DNA of 64,000 nucleotides, taken from the NCBI GenBank assembly GCA_903889245.1, contig CAISWQ010000046.1, positions 19,251 through 83,250 of the forward strand, in the 5' to 3' direction. The stretch comes from an uncultured Lentisphaerota bacterium. GTDB lineage: Bacteria > Verrucomicrobiota > Kiritimatiellia > CAIQIC01. Both the position numbers and the translations under genes were made by a program. The notes under the pieces were generated by a model. The model had not been told where the DNA came from. It worked only from the letters and a program-made list of their open reading frames with translations, and did not search any database. Every line of letters begins with the position of its first letter. The first letter of the stretch is position 1. Of the stretch, positions 26,972-35,139 are shown piece after piece.

Positions 26972-29296
26972 TCACCATTCCTCCAACGCGGCCAGAAGTT
27001 CCAGCCGCACGGCATCAGCCACGCCGCGGTCCTTGGGCGCGGTCCACGAAAGTTTATCGGCGCCGGTCGCTGACAGTACGCGATCGGCGGCGGTGGCGAG
27101 TAGCCGACGCGCATGTGCGACCGCTGGGGTTTTCTGCCCGGCCTTGTCGGCGGCCGCGATGCGGTCGCGCAGCAGCACGAGATATTCAAAATCCTCGACG
27201 CTCTCGCGGATCGCCTCCATGTGCTTGCCGGCGGTGACGCCGCCCACATCGAGGAACAGCGGCGTATAGACGGCCGAGCCCCGGAGGCCGTATTCGTTCC
27301 ACGACGAGCCGCCGCCGGAATCGCTGAAGGCCCAGAAGAAGCTCGACCACGCTCCCTGCTGCCAGCAGGTCCACGCTTGTAGCCGGTGATAGGCGTAGGG
27401 ATCAAGCGCGCGCACCGGCCCGCTGCACGAGTAGAACGCCAGTTCCGTGCCGGCGGCGCGGCGCGCCGCAAAGTAGTCGCGGAACGCGGGCCCGCCGGTC
27501 AGGAACATCGGGCGATTCGGGCAGAGAATGTCGCAGGCCGCGATCATGGCTGGATTTGCATCAGCCGGTTGGCGGTAGGTCGGGTCCTCGAAGATGCGTA
27601 CCCCGGTGTTGGCGACGCGCACGGCCTGCGCCCACGCCAGGATCACCTCGTCCTGCTTTGCCTCGTGCGGCTCGTCCACCAGCAGGATCACAAGCTGTCC
27701 CGGTTGCAGGCCGCGCTTGACCATCTGCCCCGCCCAGAGTTTCGCCCAGTCCCCGACGCGCTGCGCGAACTCCGGCGTACCCATGGCCGCGCCGCCAAAT
27801 TTTGGGCCGACCGAGGCGAACACGCAGTACTGCCGCGCCCCCGGCCAGCGCGCGAGCCAGCGGTCGAACTTTTCCGTGTTGCCATCGGCCGGCAGGACGC
27901 CGGCGGTGGCCCAGGGAGAATCCACGAAATGTTCGCGCAGGTGCGCGATCAGCGGCTCGCAGTTCCGCGGCGTGAGGTCGCGCGTGATGGCATCGGTATA
28001 ATCCCAGCCGCCCACGTGCAACGTCGGCTGCGCCGGGAAAGGCAGCGCCGAGACCCTGACCTCCAGCGACAACTGCTGCGTGCCGGCCGTGCTGTTCAGC
28101 ACGACGCTGCCGCGATGCACGCCGGCTTTCACCGCTGTCGGATGCAACGTCAGCCAGACCTGACGCGCGAGGCCGGCTGGCACGCTGATGCTGTAGTCGG
28201 CGCCCTCACGTCTGGCCTCCGGCAACGCGGCGGCGGCCGGTTTGCCGCTCTTCGTATCGGTCCACGCCACCTCATGCACCGTAATCCACGCGGGATTTTC
28301 GCCGCCGGGCAGACCGGTGATGCGCAACCGCAGCGTTAGGTCATGCGCGCCGGCGTTGGCGAGATTGAAGGCGGCGGCGCGGTATTCCTTCTGCATCAGC
28401 GCAACTTGGAGCGCGTTGGTGGTGGCGCCACGCGGCGGCGCGGCGAGATGGTCGAGCGGGTCCCACGGTTGCGCGGCCCAGACCGTCAACGGCGCGCAAC
28501 CCTGCGCGCGCCAGAGCGCGGCCTGCGCCTGGAAGAGGCGCGCGTGCAGTTCGTTCAGCGGCAGGACGGCACGGAAGTCCGGTCCGTGCGCCCGCGGCAG
28601 TTGCGGCAACGCGCGCTCGATAGCGTCCAGCTCTGCGGTCAGCTTGCGGTCGGCGTCTGCGGCGCGGAGGGCCCGCAGATCGTCGCGCAGCCGGCGCTCG
28701 ACGGCCAGATGCGTGCGGTAAGCCGCCGCATCGGTGATCGCGTCGCCGCTGAACGGCAGCCGCAGCCATGCCGGCTCGCCCTGATAGACCTCAATCTCAT
28801 CCACGAACGTGAACGGCCCGGCGGGCGCGACGAGGAACATGACGTAGCGGCCGTGCGTCTTCAATGCGTCGGTCCAGAAGCGATGGACCGCGTAACCGGC
28901 GGCGGGCGGCGCGCCATGTTTGGCTGCGAGGCCGACGAGCTCGCCGGCCGGATAAAATTTCTTCCCGTCGTCGCTCGTCAGCACGGTGATGCCGAGCGGC
29001 CACTCGACACCCGCGACGCCGGCCGCGGTGTTGAATGCGACGCCGCGGATCGGCTGCACCGCACCCAGGTCGAGCGTGAGGCTGACGCTGCTCGCGTGGT
29101 TCCAGCCAACCGTGGACTGCTGCGTCCAGAAATGGCCCTTGGTGTACTGCCCATCGGTAAGCTGGGTTTTGTCGGCGGGATCGGTGCAGTGGGAATAGTT
29201 CGGGCGCGGATCGAGCTTGTAGCCCTTACCGAGCGCGAGATTCTCGGCGGCGTGGCACGCGCCGAGTGCGAACACCACCAGCAGCAGGCGTTTCAT
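26972..29296 (-). CDS. Discoidin plus GH123/DUF4091-like glycoside hydrolase
   Basis: 774 residues from ATG 29296. Signal MKRLLLVVFALGACHAA. Residues ~20-180 form an F5/8 type C (discoidin) domain (ENLALGKGY start, LTDGQY, VSLTLDLG, GRYVMFLVAP, FVDEIEVY). A helical spacer and beta-sandwich follow, then a barrel with the DUF4091/GH123-like features ILLVDEPHEAKQDEVILAW and WSSFFWAFSD...SSWNEYG. In GH123 an Asp-Glu pair supports substrate-assisted hexosaminidase action; the DEP at about 525 may be equivalent. The specificity is not established. Its stop is 132 bp before the LamG-like gene and array 6 lies upstream. Confidence 0.72.
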   Translation of the reverse strand: MKRLLLVVFALGACHAAENLALGKGYKLDPRPNYSHCTDPADKTQLTDGQYTKGHFWTQQSTVGWNHASSVSLTLDLGAVQPIRGVAFNTAAGVAGVEWPLGITVLTSDDGKKFYPAGELVGLAAKHGAPPAAGYAVHRFWTDALKTHGRYVMFLVAPAGPFTFVDEIEVYQGEPAWLRLPFSGDAITDAAAYRTHLAVERRLRDDLRALRAADADRKLTAELDAIERALPQLPRAHGPDFRAVLPLNELHARLFQAQAALWRAQGCAPLTVWAAQPWDPLDHLAAPPRGATTNALQVALMQKEYRAAAFNLANAGAHDLTLRLRITGLPGGENPAWITVHEVAWTDTKSGKPAAAALPEARREGADYSISVPAGLARQVWLTLHPTAVKAGVHRGSVVLNSTAGTQQLSLEVRVSALPFPAQPTLHVGGWDYTDAITRDLTPRNCEPLIAHLREHFVDSPWATAGVLPADGNTEKFDRWLARWPGARQYCVFASVGPKFGGAAMGTPEFAQRVGDWAKLWAGQMVKRGLQPGQLVILLVDEPHEAKQDEVILAWAQAVRVANTGVRIFEDPTYRQPADANPAMIAACDILCPNRPMFLTGGPAFRDYFAARRAAGTELAFYSCSGPVRALDPYAYHRLQAWTCWQQGAWSSFFWAFSDSGGGSSWNEYGLRGSAVYTPLFLDVGGVTAGKHMEAIRESVEDFEYLVLLRDRIAAADKAGQKTPAVAHARRLLATAADRVLSATGADKLSWTAPKDRGVADAVRLELLAALEEW

Positions 29297-29324
29297 CGCG
29301 GACTCCGTGGTTGCACGCGCCGAG

Positions 29325-29403
29325 TTTCCAAGGCTTGGAAACGGAACACAAGTGTTTTCCGGGACTTGGAAAAGCTCATAAAAGTTTTTCCAAGGCTTGG
29401 AAA
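29325..29403. repeat. TTTCCAA palindrome array 6 (3 units)
   Basis: Units at 29325-29341, 29356-29372 (two substitutions) and 29387-29403, centres 31 and 31 bp apart. It ends 6 bp from the GH106-like stop at 29410 and begins 28 bp upstream of the ATG at 29296. Confidence 0.9.
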
Positions 29404-29409
29404 TTTTCA

Positions 29410-32400
29410 TCACGGCGCGGTCTGTACGCTCACCTTCACCGGGCCGAGCAGGCCGGAGGGCAGCAGCGGCGTGTCCTTCCGGTAATGACGGCACGTGGTG
29501 AACGTGTAGCGGCCGGACGGCCGCGGCGTGCCGCTGGTGAACCACGCCGGCCAAGCGAGCAGCGTCTCGAAATCCTTCCACTCGGCATCCACCGGCAACT
29601 GCTCGTCGCCAATCAACCGGTTGACCCACAGATTGACGACAGATATTTCCAGCTCGTTCTGCCCCGCGCGCACCGCGCCGGTGATGTCCACGCAATAAGG
29701 CGGCTTCCAGACGATCCCACAGTCCTGGCCGTTGACCTTCACCCGCGCCAGCACCTCCACCGAGCCGAGGTCGAGGAAGACCCGGGGCGAGAGGTCAGAG
29801 GTCAGAGGTCGGAGGTCAGCTTCGGAGCCCACCCTCTTCCTGACCGCTGACTTCTGATCTCTGATCTCTGGTGGAAGAATAAACGCGGCGCGGTAGAGGG
29901 CAGTTCCAGAGAAATACTTGATGCCATCCTCCGGGCGCTGGCTCCAGTCGGTGAGTTGGTCGAACGTCACCGGCGCCTTTGGGCCGCCCCAGCGCGGATC
30001 AAAAGTCACCTGCCACGGCCCGGCGATGGTTTGCGGCGCCGGCAACGCGACGGTCACCTGCCGCGCCTGGCCGGCGGCGGTCTTGATGACGTAGTCGCCG
30101 GACTCGCGGATCAGTCCGTTCATGAAGTCGAAGCCGCGCGGCGTCTCCGCCACGTTGCCGGCGGGACGCGCCTTGGCCAACTCGGCAAGCTCGGTTTCCG
30201 TCAGCGCGCGGCCGAAGGACTGCAGGCCGGCGAGTTCGCCGTTGAAGCGCGCGGTCTTCCGCTCGTGCGTCACGCCCACGCCAGGATGCACTTCCCGCGG
30301 ACTCTTCAGGCCGGTGCGGACCTGTTTGCCGTTGAGGAAAAGAGTCGGCGTGCCGTCGCGATAGACCACCGCCACATGCGTCCAGTCGGTCACCGGCGTG
30401 GCACAGGCCAGCGAGGTGGAGAAGTAGTTGGCGCCATGCTCATGGACGCAGACGCCGTTGCGGCCGACGGCAAAACCCGCGCCGGCGTGGTTCGCGCCCC
30501 AGACCGCGTGGCCCGGCGGCGGGTAGAGCGCATCGTTGCGCGCGAGCCGGGCGACCGTGCCGCTGACAGCCTCGCGCGGCAGCGCGGTGTCTATCGCTGG
30601 CTTGACCCACGCGACCATGGTGAACGTGTTCACGTTCGTGGCGCTGGAAATTTTTTCCGCTGCTGCCGTCGCCTTGAAGCACAGCGTTTCCTTGCCGTTC
30701 TGCTGCACGGATACCAGCCGCGCCGACTCCGCGCCGGGGCGGAATACGACGAAGAGCGAGCCACACGGCCCGAGTGCCAGCGGGATACGCGTCAGGCCGC
30801 CGGCCTCCTCGAACGCGGTGACCGGCGTGACCCGACCCGTCTCCGGCTGCCAGAACTCCGGCCGCTTGCCGCTGACGCGGAAAGTACAAAGCCGCTCAAC
30901 GCCCTCGGCCGCGCCGTTGGCGACGAAGTAGATCTCGGCCTCGCCCGCCCGCCGGTGAATGTAGGACAGCCCCTGCCCTGCGAAGTCCGGCGCAAGCTGG
31001 TCCTGCGCGAAAATTTCCGCGGGCGTTTTCCCGGTCGTGATTTTCTTGCCGTCCCAGAGTTCCGCCGCGAGGGCGGCGATCTCGGCATCGCAGCGCGGGA
31101 AGTCCGTCAGGCTGGGCGAGCCCTTGGGCCGCGGGCCGCCGATGATGCGCGCGCCGGCCGCGGCCAGCTCGCGGATTTTCCGCGCGACGGGGACCGTCAG
31201 GCGGTCGGCGTCCGGCAGCACCAGGTAGCGATAGCTCGCACCGGAGGGCAGCACGAGCCGGCCCTCGCGCACGGCGAGCTGGAGCACCAGCTCCGCCGAG
31301 CACTGGTCATAGTCGTAGCCCGCGGGCAGCTCCAGCTTCAGATCGTCCACCGGCAGCGGCGCGCCCTCGCCGGGGAAGTAGCAGACATCGGCGACGAAGC
31401 CGCCCTGCTGGAGCAGGTACTGGCAGCGCGTCAGGTAGGCGATCCACGGCGTCATGTAGGGGAACCAGGTGTTGAAGCGATCAAGGTGCTGGCCCCACTT
31501 GCGGTGCGTCAGGCCGGGGATCATGTTGGCGTAGGCCTGATGCGCGGAGAGGTGGAAGATCATCCGGTTGAGCCCCTCGCAATATTTCTTGTCGCCCTGC
31601 GCCTTGAGCGTGAACGGGTGATCGCGCCAGCCGCGGTCGGAGGTGAACGACTCCGCGCCGATCACCGGCCGCCCATAGGTGTGCGCGGCGGACGCCATCG
31701 CCTTGGTGGAAACCTCGTAGCCGTGCCCGGTCTGCACATCCGGGAACACGCCGCTGCCGCGCGACCAGAATTCGCTGATCGGATAGTCGCACGCGCCGGC
31801 GTAGGCGAGGTTATCTATGCACAGGTGGCCGTAGGCCTCGGTGGAAAACTGGATGCCGAACGGCCGCGAGAGCTCGCGCAGGCGGCGCGAGTAGTTGTCG
31901 TGGATCAGCTCGCTGACGGTCCGGCGCATGTCCCACAGGAAGCGCTCGGAAAGTTCCGCGCTGCCGACGACGCGGCCCGCGAGTACCGGCAGCCACGGGC
32001 GCACGTCGTAGCCGCGGCGCGCGCGGAATTCCGCCGGGAACGTCGCGGTCCAGTTCTGCCCGCCCGCCTCCCAGCTATCCACGTGGACGTGCGTCAGCGC
32101 CTTGCCCGCCAACGGCCCGGCGTCGGTGTAGATTTTTTTCAGGAAGCCATCGAAATGCGCGTCGATGCCGGCCGCGGCGAGGCGGTCGCACTCGAGGCCC
32201 ACCGCCACCTGCGGACACGGCCGCGTCATCTTGAGGTTGGAGCCGTGCCCGCAGCGCAGAATCAGCCACTGACCCGGCGGCGCGTCCCAGGAGAGATGAC
32301 CATCGGGCTTCATCAACGCGGTCAGATCCACGACACGGTCGAGCGGCGTCACGGCTTCCGGCGGCAGGGGCGCGGCGGTGCCCTTCGGGACACGCCAGCC

Positions 32401-33042
32401 TGTACCGTCCTTGAGGTTCAGCTCCGGGATGCGGTAGTCGCGCGCCGCCTTGGAGGCGGGCGCAGGGATCGCGAGCACGGCGATGTCGCGGTAGGAATCC
32501 GTCTTCTCGATCTGCTCGACCACCTTGGGATTGATGCTCGCGCCGGGCCGCAACCACGCCGAGAGATTCTTCCGCGAGATTTCCGGCCGAGGCAGTACCG
32601 GCTCGACTTTCCTGCCGCCGGCAAGCTCCGTCTCGCTCCAGTAGAGCTTCTGCATCGAGCGCTCCGGCGCGATGTGCGGGCCGCCGCTGCCGTAGCCGAA
32701 ATCCACCGAGAGATCGAACTGCATGCCGAGCCGCGCGCATTCCCGGAACGCCCACTGCACGCACTCGTGCCACTTGGCGCTGCCGCCGGGCACCGGCCCA
32801 TCCGGCGCCCACGCCATGCCGCTGACCTCCATCCAGATCAGCCCACCAACACCCGCGTTGTGCAGCGCCTCGAGGTCGGCGGTGATGCCCTCCTTGCTGA
32901 TGTTGCCGTTGATCCAGAACCAGAACACCCACGGCTTCGCCGCCTGCGGCGGTTGCGCGAACCCGCGCTCCAGCTCATCGGCCGCACCGTTTCCCAGCAG
33001 CATGGCTAACCCCAGCACTCCGGACCAGAATAACTTATTCAT
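29410..33042 (-). CDS. GH106-like alpha-L-rhamnosidase with LamG insertion
   Basis: 1,210 residues from ATG 33042, with AGGAG six bases upstream. Signal MNKLFWSGVLGLAMLLGNGAA. The N-terminal part has the GH106 features PWVFWFWINGNISKEGITADLEAL, LSVDFGYGSGGPH, VHVDSWEAGGQNWT and FSTEAYGH, with the Glu residues in the last two as candidate catalytic groups. A LamG-like domain (residues ~790-940, THVAVVYRDGTPTLFLNGKQV) is inserted before the C-terminal beta-sandwich, which ends with LGSVEVLARVKVNG and a GLLGPVKV tail. It should remove rhamnose. The C-terminal domain also carries an in-frame repeat insertion (29790-29870). Confidence 0.82.
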   Translation of the reverse strand: MNKLFWSGVLGLAMLLGNGAADELERGFAQPPQAAKPWVFWFWINGNISKEGITADLEALHNAGVGGLIWMEVSGMAWAPDGPVPGGSAKWHECVQWAFRECARLGMQFDLSVDFGYGSGGPHIAPERSMQKLYWSETELAGGRKVEPVLPRPEISRKNLSAWLRPGASINPKVVEQIEKTDSYRDIAVLAIPAPASKAARDYRIPELNLKDGTGWRVPKGTAAPLPPEAVTPLDRVVDLTALMKPDGHLSWDAPPGQWLILRCGHGSNLKMTRPCPQVAVGLECDRLAAAGIDAHFDGFLKKIYTDAGPLAGKALTHVHVDSWEAGGQNWTATFPAEFRARRGYDVRPWLPVLAGRVVGSAELSERFLWDMRRTVSELIHDNYSRRLRELSRPFGIQFSTEAYGHLCIDNLAYAGACDYPISEFWSRGSGVFPDVQTGHGYEVSTKAMASAAHTYGRPVIGAESFTSDRGWRDHPFTLKAQGDKKYCEGLNRMIFHLSAHQAYANMIPGLTHRKWGQHLDRFNTWFPYMTPWIAYLTRCQYLLQQGGFVADVCYFPGEGAPLPVDDLKLELPAGYDYDQCSAELVLQLAVREGRLVLPSGASYRYLVLPDADRLTVPVARKIRELAAAGARIIGGPRPKGSPSLTDFPRCDAEIAALAAELWDGKKITTGKTPAEIFAQDQLAPDFAGQGLSYIHRRAGEAEIYFVANGAAEGVERLCTFRVSGKRPEFWQPETGRVTPVTAFEEAGGLTRIPLALGPCGSLFVVFRPGAESARLVSVQQNGKETLCFKATAAAEKISSATNVNTFTMVAWVKPAIDTALPREAVSGTVARLARNDALYPPPGHAVWGANHAGAGFAVGRNGVCVHEHGANYFSTSLACATPVTDWTHVAVVYRDGTPTLFLNGKQVRTGLKSPREVHPGVGVTHERKTARFNGELAGLQSFGRALTETELAELAKARPAGNVAETPRGFDFMNGLIRESGDYVIKTAAGQARQVTVALPAPQTIAGPWQVTFDPRWGGPKAPVTFDQLTDWSQRPEDGIKYFSGTALYRAAFILPPEIRDQKSAVRKRVGSEADLRPLTSDLSPRVFLDLGSVEVLARVKVNGQDCGIVWKPPYCVDITGAVRAGQNELEISVVNLWVNRLIGDEQLPVDAEWKDFETLLAWPAWFTSGTPRPSGRYTFTTCRHYRKDTPLLPSGLLGPVKVSVQTAP
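29790..29870. repeat. In-frame inverted-repeat insertion inside the GH106 gene
   Basis: One arm is four direct copies of an AGGTCAG-like heptamer (29790-29820); the other (29841-29870) is an imperfect reverse complement built on CTGATCT. The arms would pair with several G-U matches. It adds about 28 charged residues (QKSAVRKRVGSEADLRPLTS) between two strands of the jelly-roll domain without breaking the frame, like a small mobile palindromic element. Confidence 0.75.
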
Positions 33043-33106
33043 CAGCAACTCCTATGTTCGTCTCCGAAAATTGGCCTGCAAATGCGCGGCGTCCATAATC
33101 CAAAAT

Positions 33107-35077
33107 TCAGGGCGCGGCTGTCTTCGTGAAGTCCAGTATCAACTCGCGCTGGTCTTTGCGGATGGTAACGAGGCCGGCCCCAAAATCGCCCTGGATGAAG
33201 GGGCTGTCATACGCTTTGCGCGCACTATAATTCACCGGGACGCCATTGACCTGTGGGCTTTCGGAGTAGTCGGCAAACAACGTCAGCGCTGTCTTATAGA
33301 AGCTGCTCTGGTAGGTAAGTTTTTTATTCCGCCAGCTCAATGGATTCGCCTGGATTGTGCTCTGAAACGCTTCGAAATCCGGGTAGTCGCTCTTCCGCGC
33401 AACCTCCAGAATCACTGGCGTGAACTGCGCCTGACAATTGAGCCACTGCCCCGGACCCGTCTTCTCTTTCTTGCTCATCGGCTTGTCTGGCTGCCAATCG
33501 GTCTGCCCCTCCACGGCCCGGACGGCGGCATACGCGCGGGGTGCTTCGGCGAAAACCCAGCCGCCTGCTTCGTGGCGTTTGAGCGCGTTATCGAACCAGA
33601 CCCGCTGGCCCTTGCAATCTTCGCTGGTGGTCAGACGCTGGATAATCATCACGCCCTTGTCCTGCACGGACCAGTTCCCGTTGTAGAAACTTTTCCTCGT
33701 GATCGGCTGGATGAAAATTCGCGCGGTCTCGTGGCCGCCAAAGATGACGCCCTCCCAGCGATTCTGGCTGCTGATGCGTGTCCAGTCGTCGAGCGGGAGC
33801 GCCGGCACCATGCTCGTGCCCATGACGAAGTCGGGTGTACACCAAGTATAACGCAGCAGCTTGCCGCCGGCCGGGTTCAAAATATGGCCGCCGGCTTCGC
33901 CGAGAAAATCCTCGTCCTTCGCGAAACCGATGCCGCCATCATTCTTGTTCGTGCTCCTGCCCAGGCCCGGCCGGCGCGACACATAGGCATAGGTGCCGCG
34001 CCCTTTCACGTCGAGCACCAGATCGGTCACCACCGGCGCCGGCCGGTAGAACGTGGTGCCGGCGCAGACCAGCGCCGGGTTGGCCACCGCGGGCCGGCCG
34101 ATGCCAAACAGATACCAGCTGGGCCCATCGCCGCCATCACTGCCCTCGGTGGAGCCCAGGCCGGGATAACAACGATGGCGGCTGCCGCCGCGCACGGCCT
34201 CGATCTGCTCGCTCGCCCAATCCGCCCAATACAAATCCAAAAACATCTTCATCCGCCGGCGCGTTTCGGGGTCGCGCGAAAAGTCGGCGATGTTATACCA
34301 GCTGTTGAGCGTCCACTTGTTGTACCCGGAAGCGCATTCGATGAGCAGGCCCTTGCCGGCACGCTCCCGCGTGAAACGTTTATAATAATCGTTGAACGCC
34401 TGCGCCATCTCCGGCACCGCGGTGCCATCGGCGTATCGCTTGCCCTGATAGTCGGGATGATCCGCGATGATCTGGGTGGCGCCCCAGAGGCTCGACCAGG
34501 TGATGGCGCCGATATTTTCCGTGCCCCACTGCCACCAGTCGCGTTCCGGCGCCAGCGCGTCCTTGCGACAGGCGGTGGACGCCCACTGCCAGAGCATGTC
34601 GATGACGGCTCGTTCGGCGGCGGGGCTCATCCGGCCGGGGAAATATTCGCTTCGGCTGTTGAACAGGAAATAGACACGTTCGAGCAGATAGAGCTGCTTG
34701 TAGTAACTGTGCTTGCTGGTCGGTGCATCTTCAATACCGCGCCAGCGGACCGCGTCACGCTGGCAGGCGGTAATCATGGCCTGATCGGCGGCCGGCACCT
34801 GCTGCTTGAGCCAGTACGCAGCCAGCGCGAAATCGGTGTAGTGGAACATCACGTTCCGTTGTGCGGAGGGCGGACTGGCGAGCAGTTTCTTCAGCAGAAC
34901 TTCGCGGCGTGTGTCAATCGCGTCCGTCACCTTCTTCAGTTCGGCATCCTCGAGCGCACGCACCTGGCTGCCGCAAACCAGAAAGGCCATCATCGTGAGA
35001 GCCCTGAACAAAACTTCCCTGCGCGAAGAACGGCCCCTGCTCACCGGCCGGTATTCAGTTTGAGGGATGGATGTCAC
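33107..35077 (-). CDS. Exported helical-toroid protein of unknown family
   Basis: 656 residues from GTG 35077, with AGGA seven bases upstream. The N-terminus SSRREVLFRALTMMAFLVCGSQVRA has a twin-arginine look and a hydrophobic core, so export is likely. The first half is mostly helical (ERDWWQWGTENIGAITWSSLWG, SGYNKWTLNSWYNIADF), followed by beta-rich sequence. This is the general order of alpha/alpha-toroid polysaccharide lyases (PL8-like or heparinase-like), but I cannot match catalytic residues and do not assign a family. It is flanked by the GH106-like gene and sulfatases, so a role on the same glycan is plausible. Confidence 0.6.
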   Translation of the reverse strand: MTSIPQTEYRPVSRGRSSRREVLFRALTMMAFLVCGSQVRALEDAELKKVTDAIDTRREVLLKKLLASPPSAQRNVMFHYTDFALAAYWLKQQVPAADQAMITACQRDAVRWRGIEDAPTSKHSYYKQLYLLERVYFLFNSRSEYFPGRMSPAAERAVIDMLWQWASTACRKDALAPERDWWQWGTENIGAITWSSLWGATQIIADHPDYQGKRYADGTAVPEMAQAFNDYYKRFTRERAGKGLLIECASGYNKWTLNSWYNIADFSRDPETRRRMKMFLDLYWADWASEQIEAVRGGSRHRCYPGLGSTEGSDGGDGPSWYLFGIGRPAVANPALVCAGTTFYRPAPVVTDLVLDVKGRGTYAYVSRRPGLGRSTNKNDGGIGFAKDEDFLGEAGGHILNPAGGKLLRYTWCTPDFVMGTSMVPALPLDDWTRISSQNRWEGVIFGGHETARIFIQPITRKSFYNGNWSVQDKGVMIIQRLTTSEDCKGQRVWFDNALKRHEAGGWVFAEAPRAYAAVRAVEGQTDWQPDKPMSKKEKTGPGQWLNCQAQFTPVILEVARKSDYPDFEAFQSTIQANPLSWRNKKLTYQSSFYKTALTLFADYSESPQVNGVPVNYSARKAYDSPFIQGDFGAGLVTIRKDQRELILDFTKTAAP

Positions 35078-35112
35078 TCTTTATTCCTAACTGGTAATGT
35101 GCGTGCCGTCGT

Positions 35113-35129
35113 TTTCCAAGCCTTGGAAA
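35113..35129. repeat. TTTCCAA palindrome, single copy (locus 7)
   Basis: One perfect unit, 10 bp after the stop of the sulfatase at 35140 and 35 bp upstream of the GTG at 35077. It is the only solitary unit in the window. Confidence 0.9.
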
Positions 35130-35139
35130 ACGACGCGCG

